Shown in pieces: positions 1 to 6,642 of a stretch of DNA of 6,767 bases (the stretch's first letter is position 1; each line of letters begins with the position of its first letter). Source of the stretch: Bacteroidota bacterium (GTDB taxonomy: Bacteria > Bacteroidota > Bacteroidia > Bacteroidales > VadinHA17). The stretch is from positions 1 to 6,767 of the forward strand of contig DUOU01000189.1 in the NCBI GenBank assembly GCA_012838685.1. Reading direction: 5' to 3'. Below the pieces are notes generated by a model, which made no database searches, was not told where the DNA came from, and saw nothing but the letters and a program-made list of their open reading frames with translations. The translations under genes were made by a program, and so were the position numbers.

Positions 1-847
1 AGTTTATCCTGCATCTTATTTTGTTCAGTATCCTTGCCAGTTCTTTTATATGCGCGGGGGTGTCGTTGACCCCTTTCAGAAGGATATACTCGAAAGAGAC
101 CCGACGTTGTCCGCCAAATTCATGGGCAGCGATGATCTCCAATATATCCTTTATTTTGTTGCTTTTCTGTATGGGCATCAGTTCCGCTCTCTCATTGTCG
201 AAAGGTGAATGGAGACTGACGGCCAGATGGCATTTACTCTCTTCAAGGAACCTTTTTATAGTCTGTTTTATGCCTACGGTGCTGACGGTGATTCTTGTGG
301 GACTCCAGCCATAACCCCATTCGGCTGTAAGGATATCCAGACTTTTCAATGTGGCCTCTATATTGTTGAGAGGCTCTCCCATACCCATATATACTATGTT
401 GGTGAGTCTGTTGAATTCGGGCAGACTTCTGAACTGGTTGAGGATCTCGTTGGATGAGAGATCTCCCTGGAAGCCCTGTTTGCCGGTCATACAGAAAAGA
501 CAGCCCATCCCGCATCCTACTTGGGTGGAGACACATACTGTGGCTCTATCCCTGTCGGGTATGAAGGCGGTCTCTATATATTTATCGCCCAACATCCTGA
601 AAAGGTATTTCTTTGTTCCGTCGCCGCTTACCGTCTCTTTGACGGGGGCGGAGAGACCGTAGTCGAATCGGGCCGACAAACCCTCGCGCATCCTTTTTGA
701 GAGGTTGGTCATTTCGTCAATGGAAAAGATCTCCTTTTTGTACAACCAATCGGCTATCTGCCGGGCCCCGAACCCGGGCATCCCGTTGTCCCTGGCCACG
801 GAGATCAGTTCGTTGATATCTTTGCCAAACAATTTATCTCTCTCCAT
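1..847 (-). CDS. rlmN: 23S rRNA (adenine(2503)-C(2))-methyltransferase RlmN, C-terminus cut by window edge
   Basis: Radical-SAM enzyme that methylates C2 of A2503 in 23S rRNA, in the peptidyl-transferase centre; in some bacteria it also methylates A37 of certain tRNAs. It acts in the cytoplasm. Translating the minus strand from the ATG at 847-845 gives 282 residues open to the left edge. The cluster-binding CxxxCxxC is at C112, C116 and C119, within GCGMGCLFCMTGKQG. The conserved cysteine just upstream (C105, in VCVSTQVGC) matches E. coli C118. The SAM-site GMGEP is at 155-159, followed by STVGI near 189-193 and HLAVSLH at 207-213. The sequence stops in RCRIN, where the family continues for roughly 60 more residues; the C-terminal cysteine that carries the transferred methyl group is therefore outside the window. 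The start suits the family N-terminus (LFGKDINEL...GARQIADWLY). It lies 10 bases after the dapF stop, so the two are probably cotranscribed. Family assignment is very secure. Confidence 0.95.
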   Translation of the reverse strand, partial: MERDKLFGKDINELISVARDNGMPGFGARQIADWLYKKEIFSIDEMTNLSKRMREGLSARFDYGLSAPVKETVSGDGTKKYLFRMLGDKYIETAFIPDRDRATVCVSTQVGCGMGCLFCMTGKQGFQGDLSSNEILNQFRSLPEFNRLTNIVYMGMGEPLNNIEATLKSLDILTAEWGYGWSPTRITVSTVGIKQTIKRFLEESKCHLAVSLHSPFDNERAELMPIQKSNKIKDILEIIAAHEFGGQRRVSFEYILLKGVNDTPAHIKELARILNKIRCRIN

Positions 848-857
848 AGCCAAATTT

Positions 858-1634
858 TTATATTTCCACGAAACCTTCGAACACGAAGGTAGCCGGGCCG
901 GTTAACCAGACATTTATGAACTGTTCGCCACTTTTCTCGAACTTTACGTTCAGATTTCCCCCCTTTGTCTTGATATCTATGGAGTTGCCGACAAGTTGAC
1001 CTGTCAATGTGGCCGCGATGGCAGATGCTGTCACACCCGTGCCACAAGCCAAGGTTTCATCCTCTACGCCTCTTTCGAATGTTCTGACAAACAGTCCGTT
1101 CTTATCTGTACGTACAAAGTTGACATTGGTTCCCCCCGGGGCGAAACAGTCCGACCAGCGCAATTTCTTGCCCTCGCTGTATACATCGAGTTCTTCCACA
1201 TTGTTGTCGAAAACCACGTAGTGGGGTGATCCGGTATCCAGGAACCAATTCTCCTTCACCAGCCTGTACTCTTTTACATTGCCCATTTTCAGGCTGACTG
1301 TTCCTCCGTTCACCAACGCTTCATGTTCCCCGTCCGATGCCAGGAATCTTTGTTTGCTTCCGGCAATGCCCTGTTTGAGGGCAAAGTGGGAGACGCATCT
1401 CCCCCCGTTTCCGCACATCGTTCCCGGCTTCCCGTCGGCATTGTAATATTTCATCTCATAGTCGAACCCCCGGCTGCTGGAAACGAGTATCAATCCGTCA
1501 GCTCCTATGCCAAAACGTCGGTCGCATAATCTGTTAATAAGATCGTAGTTTGCCGGATCGAAGGATAGATCGCGGTTATCGATGATAATGAAGTCATTGC
1601 CTGCTCCCTGGTATTTGTTAAAAGTCAATCTCAT
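858..1634 (-). CDS. dapF: diaminopimelate epimerase DapF
   Basis: Cofactor-independent epimerase converting LL-diaminopimelate to meso-diaminopimelate, the last step before lysine and the source of the peptidoglycan cross-linking residue; cytoplasmic. The product is 258 residues, close to the usual length. The two catalytic cysteines are visible: C74 in NADGKPGTMCGNGGRC (65-80) and C197 in ERGVEDETLACGTG (187-200). Other family blocks are FNKYQGAGNDF (5-15), DRRFGIGADG (38-47), TGSPHYV (134-140) and GTNVNFV (168-174). The reading frame is open further upstream, to an ATG at 1844, but that extension lacks family similarity and would overlap the start of the divergent protease gene. The ATG at 1634, directly before RLTFNKYQGAGNDF, is the right start. 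No clear Shine-Dalgarno sequence precedes it, as is common in Bacteroidota. It is first of a probable two-gene unit with rlmN. I see no other lysine-pathway gene here. Confidence 0.97.
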   Translation of the reverse strand: MRLTFNKYQGAGNDFIIIDNRDLSFDPANYDLINRLCDRRFGIGADGLILVSSSRGFDYEMKYYNADGKPGTMCGNGGRCVSHFALKQGIAGSKQRFLASDGEHEALVNGGTVSLKMGNVKEYRLVKENWFLDTGSPHYVVFDNNVEELDVYSEGKKLRWSDCFAPGGTNVNFVRTDKNGLFVRTFERGVEDETLACGTGVTASAIAATLTGQLVGNSIDIKTKGGNLNVKFEKSGEQFINVWLTGPATFVFEGFVEI

Positions 1635-1737
1635 TGTTGTAAAAACTGTTAAAATGGTGTTAAATAGTTGTTTCGTCGCTCCAATCAACCACATTTTGCA
1701 CGATATTCGCATAAGTGGATGTGATGCCAGGAACGCA

Positions 1738-1745
1738 CAAAGATA
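1738..1745 (-). promoter_or_regulatory. candidate -7 element for dapF-rlmN
   Basis: Read on the minus strand this is TATCTTTG, an exact fit to the Bacteroides -7 consensus TAnnTTTG. No TTTG or TTG lies 19 to 21 bases upstream (the bases there read TTAC or ATTA), so the -33 half is weak. A start about 7 bases downstream would give a leader of roughly 95 bases before the dapF ATG. The pattern is short and the region is AT-rich, so a chance match is quite possible. Confidence 0.3.
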
Positions 1746-1793
1746 TATTTTTTCCGTAAGCGCGGTAATTGGCATTGATAAGGTTAGTTTAAG

Positions 1794-1808
1794 AATCCCA
1801 TCGGGATT
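1794..1808. repeat. short perfect inverted repeat upstream of the HtrA protease gene
   Basis: AATCCC, a 3-base spacer ATC, then GGGATT form a perfect 6-base inverted repeat. It ends 21 bases before the protease ATG at 1830. At DNA level it could be a small operator; in RNA it would be a tight hairpin with a three-base loop in the leader. There is no T-run of terminator type right after it, only a later A-rich tract. Function is not known. Confidence 0.35.
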
Positions 1809-1829
1809 TAGGTAAAAAAATAAAATTTT

Positions 1830-3284
1830 ATGAAAGGAAAACATTTATTAGGCGGGGTTTTGGCGGCAATTGCCGGTGGACTTATTTCACTGGCCATATA
1901 TGCTTCAGTTGTTGGCAAACCCCTGACGGTCGCCTCCAATGATTCGGCGATTGTTGAAAGAGAACGGGCGAGAGCCTCGGCCCTTTTTACCTCTATGCAG
2001 GCGATTGAGGGACAGATCGATTTTACTTTCGCGGCCGAAGAGACCGTTCATGCCGTGGTGCACGTGCAGACAAAAAGTACGGTGAGAGAGTCGATTTATA
2101 ATCCAATTTATGAATGGTTCTATGGTAATCAGGACAGAAGACAGCGCAGAGTAGAAGGCATTGGATCGGGAGTGATAATCTCTCCTGATGGTTATATTAT
2201 TACAAATAACCATGTTATTGATGGAACCGACGAAATTGAGGTCAAACTGAACGATAACAGGACTTTCGAAGCTAAGATCGTGGGACAGGATCCCAGTTCA
2301 GATATTGCCGTTCTGAAAATCGACGCCAAAGATCTGAGTTATCTGAAGTATGGTGACTCTGACAACCTCAAGGTTGGACAATGGGTGCTGGCGGTTGGCA
2401 ACCCCTTTAACCTGACATCAACGGTTACAGCCGGAATAGTCAGCGCGAAGGGCAGAAATCTAAGTCTGCTTACCGAAGATTATAAAATCGAATCGTTTAT
2501 ACAGACAGATGCCGCCCTTAACCCTGGCAACAGCGGTGGAGCTCTGGTTGACACCAAAGGTCTTCTTGTCGGCATCACCTCCGCTATTTATTCGCCCAGT
2601 GGGGCATATTCGGGAAACTCGTTCGCCATTCCTGTATCCATAGTGAAGAAGGTAGTCGAAGATCTTATTGAATATGGCGAGGTACAAAGAGCCCTGTTGG
2701 GAGTCTCTATCCGTGAGGTTACGCCTGAAGATGCCTCCAAAAATAAACTCTCCCAGGTCAGGGGAGCCTTTGTCGCCGAAATTATTGAATCAGGTGCGGC
2801 CAAATCGTCTGATCTTGAGGTTGGGGACATAATTATAAAAGTCAACGGCGTTGATATCTACACTATTACAGAGCTTCAGGAGCAGGTTGGAAGATATAGG
2901 CCGGGAGATAAGGTATCCGTAACCTACTTCAGGGACGGTCGCGAAAGGTCGACCCAGGTTACCCTCAAGAATATTATGGGGACAACTGATGTCGTCAAAC
3001 CGGGAATGGGAACGACAGCGATCATGGGGGCGAGAATGGAAACGTTGTCGCGCAATGAACTTAGAAACTATCGTATCAGCAACGGAGTCAAAATTGTTGA
3101 AATTAACGATGGTAGGCTCAAAGATTTGGGACTTAGAGAGGGCTCCATAGTGATTTCCGTGAATGGAAAGAACGTGAATAGCGCGGAGGATGTCCGTCAA
3201 GCTACAGATAATGGAACCACATTGAGAAATATTGAAGGAATACAACCTAACGGCGCTTACTTTAGCTATAGGTTGACCAATTGA
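1830..3284 (+). CDS. htrA: HtrA/DegP-family periplasmic serine protease with two PDZ domains
   Basis: Deg/HtrA protease-chaperone that degrades or refolds damaged envelope proteins, normally as an oligomer in the periplasm. The 484-residue product begins with a signal peptide or uncleaved anchor: basic MKGKH, then a hydrophobic run to about residue 27. The trypsin-like domain (about 65-275) has the full catalytic triad: H128 in TNNHVIDG, D158 in DPSSDIAVLKID and S235 in NPGNSGGALV. A charged loop around 88-108 (YEWFYGNQDRRQRR) is in the position of the regulatory LA loop. PDZ1 spans about 280-385, with RALLGV (287-292) as the likely carboxylate-binding loop and GDIIIKVNG at 332-340. A shorter PDZ2 spans about 400-480, with GSIVISVNGKNV at 438-449. 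Two PDZ domains place it in the DegP/DegQ type rather than DegS; which of these cannot be decided from sequence. The ATG at 1830 gives a complete signal segment. A terminator follows at 3313-3365, so it is probably a single-gene transcript. Envelope-stress induction is plausible but not shown. Confidence 0.96.
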   Translation: MKGKHLLGGVLAAIAGGLISLAIYASVVGKPLTVASNDSAIVERERARASALFTSMQAIEGQIDFTFAAEETVHAVVHVQTKSTVRESIYNPIYEWFYGNQDRRQRRVEGIGSGVIISPDGYIITNNHVIDGTDEIEVKLNDNRTFEAKIVGQDPSSDIAVLKIDAKDLSYLKYGDSDNLKVGQWVLAVGNPFNLTSTVTAGIVSAKGRNLSLLTEDYKIESFIQTDAALNPGNSGGALVDTKGLLVGITSAIYSPSGAYSGNSFAIPVSIVKKVVEDLIEYGEVQRALLGVSIREVTPEDASKNKLSQVRGAFVAEIIESGAAKSSDLEVGDIIIKVNGVDIYTITELQEQVGRYRPGDKVSVTYFRDGRERSTQVTLKNIMGTTDVVKPGMGTTAIMGARMETLSRNELRNYRISNGVKIVEINDGRLKDLGLREGSIVISVNGKNVNSAEDVRQATDNGTTLRNIEGIQPNGAYFSYRLTN

Positions 3285-3312
3285 TTGATTGATCAGATGT
3301 TCGCGGGGTTAT

Positions 3313-3365
3313 GTCGCGTACCTCCTTTTTTGAAGGTGCGCGACGCAATCATTTTTTTGTTTTTT
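3313..3365 (+). terminator. Rho-independent terminator after the HtrA protease gene
   Basis: The arm GTCGCGTACCT (3313-3323) pairs with AGGTGCGCGAC (3334-3344) over 11 positions, with one T-G wobble and a 10-base loop (CCTTTTTTGA). After a 7-base gap there is a T-tract, seven Ts, one G and six Ts at 3352-3365. The stem is strong, but the T-run starts a little later than in the classical form. Its position, about 30 bases after the protease stop, fits termination of that transcript. Confidence 0.75.
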
Positions 3366-3387
3366 ACCATAAAAAGAAGTATTTTTG
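3356..3387 (+). promoter_or_regulatory. rpoD promoter of the Bacteroides -33/-7 type
   Basis: TTTG at 3356-3359, a 20-base spacer, then TATTTTTG at 3380-3387 exactly match the Bacteroides consensus TTTG-N19-21-TAnnTTTG used by the primary sigma factor. Transcription would begin near 3393-3396, leaving a leader of only about 15 to 18 bases before the rpoD ATG at 3411. The -33 element lies inside the T-tract of the preceding terminator. The gene product probably recognises this promoter itself, which would allow autoregulation (inference). Confidence 0.7.
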
Positions 3388-3399
3388 CGAAAAATTTTT

Positions 3400-3404
3400 A
3401 AAGG
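3400..3404 (+). promoter_or_regulatory. possible ribosome binding site of rpoD
   Basis: AAAGG lies 6 bases before the rpoD ATG, the only purine-rich Shine-Dalgarno-like element at acceptable spacing that I saw in front of any gene here. Bacteroidota initiate largely without such a sequence, so it may contribute little. Confidence 0.35.
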
Positions 3405-3410
3405 CGCATA

Positions 3411-4271
3411 ATGAGACAGTTAAAGATTACCAAATCCATAACCAACAGGGAAAGCGCTTCATTGGATAAGTACCTGCAGGAGATTGGTAAAGAAGAGTTG
3501 ATTTCGGTAGAAGAAGAGGTTGAACTGGCTCAGCGGATAAAAAAGGGGGACAGAACCGCCCTTGAAAAACTCACAAAAGCAAATCTTCGTTTCGTTGTTT
3601 CTGTTGCTAAACAGTATCAGAACCAGGGATTGAGTCTTCCGGACCTTATAAACGAAGGAAACTTGGGGTTGATAAAAGCTGCTGAGAAATTTGATGAGAC
3701 AAGAGGCTTCAAATTTATATCCTACGCTGTCTGGTGGATCAGGCAATCGATTTTACAGGCTCTGGCTGAACAGTCGAGGATTGTAAGGTTGCCACTGAAC
3801 CAGGTGGGATCGTTGAACAAAATAAACAAAGCATTCTCAAAATTTGAGCAGGAGTACGAAAGGGCTCCCACTCCCGAAGAGTTGGCTGAAGTGCTGGATC
3901 TTCCCAAGGAGAAGGTTACCGATACCCTTAAAGTGTCGGGTCGGCATGTTTCCGTGGATGCTCCGTTCGTAGAGGGAGAGGATAACAGTCTGCTCGATGT
4001 GCTCACAAACAATGATTCGCCGGTAGCCGATAAACTGTTGATGGACGAATCGCTTTCCAAGGAGATTAACAGGGCCTTGGCCACACTCACTGAAAGAGAG
4101 AGGGATATTGTCCGTTATTTCTTTGGCATAGGTTGCCAGGAGATGACCCTTGAAGAGATTGGCGAGCAGTTTGGACTTACCCGCGAAAGGGTACGCCAGA
4201 TCAAGGAAAAAGCGATAAGAAGACTCAGACATACTTCGCGCAGTAAACTGCTCAAAGGTTATCTGGGTTAG
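3411..4271 (+). CDS. rpoD: primary RNA polymerase sigma factor RpoD/SigA, short Bacteroidota type
   Basis: Vegetative sigma-70 factor that directs core RNA polymerase to housekeeping promoters. The 286-residue product starts MRQLKITKSITNRESASLDKY, the stereotyped N-terminus of Bacteroidota primary sigmas. It has no region 1.1 and no non-conserved insert, which explains its small size compared with E. coli RpoD. Region 1.2 covers about 16-48. Region 2 covers about 53-122, with NLRFVVSVAKQY (58-69), DLINEGNLGLIKAAEKFD (78-95) and the -10 recognition and melting helix GFKFISYAVWWIRQSI (99-114). Region 3 covers about 130-207. Region 4 covers about 220-282, with the helix-turn-helix TLEEIGEQFGLTRERVRQIK at 246-265. 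Residues of regions 2.3-2.4 and 4.2 appear intact. It has its own consensus promoter just upstream. uvrB follows 41 bases after its stop with no clear terminator between, so the two may be cotranscribed. The short form and the matching unusual promoter consensus both support the phylum assignment. Confidence 0.97.
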   Translation: MRQLKITKSITNRESASLDKYLQEIGKEELISVEEEVELAQRIKKGDRTALEKLTKANLRFVVSVAKQYQNQGLSLPDLINEGNLGLIKAAEKFDETRGFKFISYAVWWIRQSILQALAEQSRIVRLPLNQVGSLNKINKAFSKFEQEYERAPTPEELAEVLDLPKEKVTDTLKVSGRHVSVDAPFVEGEDNSLLDVLTNNDSPVADKLLMDESLSKEINRALATLTERERDIVRYFFGIGCQEMTLEEIGEQFGLTRERVRQIKEKAIRRLRHTSRSKLLKGYLG

Positions 4272-4312
4272 TTGGCGCCGCGTTCCCGGCTCTGGGCAGA
4301 GAAACTCGGTAA

Positions 4313-6322
4313 ATGGATTTCAAGTTAGTATCGGATTTCGTTCCTACGGGCGATCAGCCGGAGGCTATATCGCAGTTGAGCGATGGACTGGAGAGGGGTG
4401 TTCCGTTCCAGACCCTTCTTGGGGTGACCGGTTCGGGCAAGACTTTCACCATCGCTAACGTCATAGAAAAGGCCAACAGACCGGTACTGGTCCTCAGCCA
4501 CAACAAAACACTGGCAGCACAGCTTTACGGGGAATTCCGGCAATTTTTCCCGGAAAATAGGGTAGAATACTTTGTTTCGTACTACGACTATTACCAGCCG
4601 GAGGCTTACCTGCCAACTACCGATACCTATATAGAAAAGGATCTTTCCATTAACCAGGATATAGAGAAATTGCGTCTGTCGGCCACCTCGGCACTGTTGT
4701 CGGGCCGCACGGACGTTATTGTTGTATCCTCGGTTTCCTGTCTTTACGGTATAGGAAATCCGGAGGATTTCCATGCTAACACGGTTCATGTCAAGAGAGG
4801 AGGGCGTATCGGACGGAACCTTTTTCTCAGAAAACTTGTGGACAGCCTCTATTCCCGGAATGAAATTGAATTTACCCATGGAACTTTTCGTGTCAGGGGC
4901 GACACCGTGGATCTGTTTCCGGCCTATGCGGACATAGCCATAAGGTTTATTTTTTTCGGTGACGAGATAGAGGAGATCGTTTCGTTTGATCCGGATACCG
5001 GCGCAGTGATAGAGGAACTTGCCGATTATTCCGTATATCCGGCAAATATCTTCGTGACCACAAGGGAGAGAATCAATGAGGCTTTAGCGGGGATACAGCA
5101 TGATCTGCGCCGTCAAATTGATTTCTTCAGGGATATTGGGAAGTATGAGGAGGCCAAAAGGCTGGAACAGAGGGTTACGTTCGATTTGGAGATGATCAGG
5201 GAGTTGGGTTATTGCGGCGGTATAGAGAATTATTCGAGATATTTTGACGGAAGGTCGGAGGGAAGCCGGCCTTTCTGCCTGCTGGATTATTTCCCGGAGG
5301 ACTTTATCACGGTAATAGATGAGAGCCATGTGAGCATACCCCAGATCAGGGGTATGTACGGAGGCGACCATTCAAGAAAGGCGACCCTGGTGGAGTATGG
5401 TTTCCGTCTGCCCGCCGCACTGGACAACCGCCCTCTCAGGCTGGAGGAATTCGAGGAACTTACCGGGCAGACAATATATGTCAGCGCTACTCCGGCCGAA
5501 TATGAACTGGAGAAGAGCGAGGGGGTTTTTGTCGACCAGGTAATAAGACCCACAGGTCTGCTCGATCCGCCTATAGAGGTGAGGCCATCGCTCAACCAGA
5601 TTGACGACCTGCATAACGAGATTCTGGAGCGATCAGCAAAAAATGAAAGAGTCCTCGTAACGACCATAACAAAGAGAATGGCCGAAGAGTTGTCGGCCTA
5701 TCTGACCCGACTGGGAGTCAAATGCCGTTATATACATTCCGATATCGACACGATAGAGCGGATTGAGATTATGGAGGGTCTTCGCGAAGGGGGGTTCGAT
5801 GTCCTTGTAGGTGTCAATCTGCTCAGGGAAGGCCTCGATCTTCCCGAGGTGTCGCTTGTGGCGATACTGGATGCCGACAAGGAGGGGTTCCTGCGTTCGG
5901 CCCGCTCCCTGACCCAAACTGCCGGCAGGGCCGCCAGAAATCTTAACGGTAAGGTGGTTATGTACGCCGACAAGATAACGGGAAGCATGAAGACAACCAT
6001 TGAAGAGACCGAAAGACGAAGGGAAAAACAGATGAGATACAACGAGAAAATGGGTATCGTGCCGCAACAGATCGTTCGTAAAACGGGATCAGCCATATCG
6101 GGATTGAGCAAGAAAGGGGTAGCGGTCAAAGCTTACGTGGAATCCGAAAAAATTGATATCGCCGCTGATCCGGTAGTGAGGATGATGACTCCCGAGGCTC
6201 TGGAAAAAACTATCGCCAAGACAAAAAAAGCGATGGAAAAAGCCGCATCGGAACTGGACTTCCTGCTCGCCGCGAGATACAGGGACGAGATCGGTGAGCT
6301 GAAGAAACTCCTGCCACAATAA
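4313..6322 (+). CDS. uvrB: UvrABC excision nuclease subunit UvrB
   Basis: Damage-verification helicase of nucleotide excision repair. UvrA loads it on DNA; it inserts a beta-hairpin between the strands, then recruits UvrC for incision. The 669 residues match the usual length. In order: the N-terminal FKLVSDFVPTGDQPEAI block, Walker A GVTGSGKT (37-44), the motif LSHNKTLAAQLYGEF (61-75), the aromatic beta-hairpin YYDYYQPEAYLP (90-101), the UvrA-interaction region (about 150-250), Walker B-type DESH (336-339), TIYVSATPAEYE (387-398), helicase motif V region LLREGLDLPEVSLVAILDADKEGFLRS (503-529) and motif VI QTAGRAARN (535-543). A C-terminal UVR motif, the UvrC contact, is at about 630-665 (LDFLLAARYRDEIGELKKLL). 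All key residues are present. The start fits the family exactly. No strong Shine-Dalgarno sequence is seen. It is probably transcribed with rpoD, though a promoter inside rpoD cannot be excluded. uvrA and uvrC are not in the window. Confidence 0.98.
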   Translation: MDFKLVSDFVPTGDQPEAISQLSDGLERGVPFQTLLGVTGSGKTFTIANVIEKANRPVLVLSHNKTLAAQLYGEFRQFFPENRVEYFVSYYDYYQPEAYLPTTDTYIEKDLSINQDIEKLRLSATSALLSGRTDVIVVSSVSCLYGIGNPEDFHANTVHVKRGGRIGRNLFLRKLVDSLYSRNEIEFTHGTFRVRGDTVDLFPAYADIAIRFIFFGDEIEEIVSFDPDTGAVIEELADYSVYPANIFVTTRERINEALAGIQHDLRRQIDFFRDIGKYEEAKRLEQRVTFDLEMIRELGYCGGIENYSRYFDGRSEGSRPFCLLDYFPEDFITVIDESHVSIPQIRGMYGGDHSRKATLVEYGFRLPAALDNRPLRLEEFEELTGQTIYVSATPAEYELEKSEGVFVDQVIRPTGLLDPPIEVRPSLNQIDDLHNEILERSAKNERVLVTTITKRMAEELSAYLTRLGVKCRYIHSDIDTIERIEIMEGLREGGFDVLVGVNLLREGLDLPEVSLVAILDADKEGFLRSARSLTQTAGRAARNLNGKVVMYADKITGSMKTTIEETERRREKQMRYNEKMGIVPQQIVRKTGSAISGLSKKGVAVKAYVESEKIDIAADPVVRMMTPEALEKTIAKTKKAMEKAASELDFLLAARYRDEIGELKKLLPQ

Positions 6323-6327
6323 TTTTC

Positions 6328-6356
6328 GCCAATTATATCCCTTAATTATAATCCGG
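6328..6356. repeat. 29-base direct repeat, copy 1
   Basis: Copy 1 reads GCCAATTATATCC, then C, TTAATT, A, TAATCCGG. It agrees with copy 2 (6391-6419) at 27 of 29 positions and begins 6 bases after the uvrB stop. Inside it, ATTATA (6332-6337) and TATAAT (6347-6352) form a perfect inverted repeat around 9 bases, so each copy could be a dyad protein-binding site or a weak hairpin. Confidence 0.75.
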
Positions 6357-6390
6357 TAACCAGGCCGCGCCACATATTGCTCGCGTCACG

Positions 6391-6419
6391 GCCAATTATA
6401 TCCGTTAATTTTAATCCGG
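6391..6419. repeat. 29-base direct repeat, copy 2
   Basis: Copy 2 differs from copy 1 only at two positions (G for C at 6404, T for A at 6411) and starts 63 bases after it, about six helical turns. It is bracketed by GGCC on both sides (6390-6393 and 6418-6421), which, with ATTA/TAAT inside, would allow an imperfect hairpin. The 34 bases between the copies are not part of the repeat. Confidence 0.75.
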
Positions 6420-6455
6420 CCATATGATCTGTCGGCTTTTTGTGCCATAAATATT

Positions 6456-6496
6456 TGATATCTCAAAAAAACATATCAGATAAATGTGAAATTTAT
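6456..6496. repeat. two adjacent AT-rich inverted repeats
   Basis: TGATAT (6456-6461) and ATATCA (6473-6478) form a perfect 6-base inverted repeat with an 11-base A-rich spacer. Immediately after, ATAAAT (6480-6485) and ATTTAT (6491-6496) form a second one with a 5-base spacer. Such dyads can be regulator sites upstream of a promoter, but in sequence this AT-rich they also arise by chance. No function is assigned. Confidence 0.35.
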
Positions 6497-6586
6497 TGAA
6501 AAATGTTTATTTTGGTAGTTGGATTACTATGTATCAAGATTTCAGCCTGTGTCGGCAAAGGGTCGCATTATTTAGGACTTTAAGGG

Positions 6587-6642
6587 GTTATCGTTTTTTA
6601 CGGTACATTGTGCCAGTGGGCGTACCGATAACAATGCGCCCA
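6587..6642 (+). promoter_or_regulatory. possible structured leader with mutually exclusive hairpins
   Basis: Hairpin 1: CGGTAC (6601-6606) pairs with GTACCG (6622-6627), extended outward by GTTAT (6587-6591) with ATAAC (6628-6632) across a 9-base bulge, and inward by GCC (6612-6614) with GGC (6619-6621). Hairpin 2: TGGGCG (6617-6622) pairs with CGCCCA (6637-6642), and four Ts follow at 6644-6647. The two share bases and cannot coexist, an arrangement resembling an attenuator in the leader of the gene at 6712. That no promoter is located and no known riboswitch is recognised keeps this tentative. Confidence 0.35.

Larger units (their letters stand above)
1635..1829. other. divergent intergenic region between dapF and the HtrA protease gene
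   Basis: This 195-base AT-rich stretch must hold the promoters of both divergent units, since each gene starts at one of its ends. No coding sequence is convincing. It contains one good -7-type hexamer region on the minus strand (1738-1745) and a short perfect inverted repeat close to the protease start (1794-1808). On the plus strand I find only imperfect -7 matches (for example TATATTTT at 1744-1751) without a -33 partner, so the protease promoter is not located. Confidence 0.7.

Noticed and set aside
1635..1844. N-terminal extension of dapF to the ATG at 1844
   Set aside because: The added 70 residues show no epimerase similarity, would cover the whole divergent promoter region and overlap the protease start. 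The family N-terminus begins at 1634.
3281..3292. Three TTGA tetranucleotide units at the stop codon of the protease gene
   Set aside because: Too short for a meaningful microsatellite and with no associated structure.
4272..4312. Possible terminator between rpoD and uvrB (GGCGCC, CTCTG/CAGAG)
   Set aside because: The palindromes have no usable loop or only two bases of loop, and no T-run follows.
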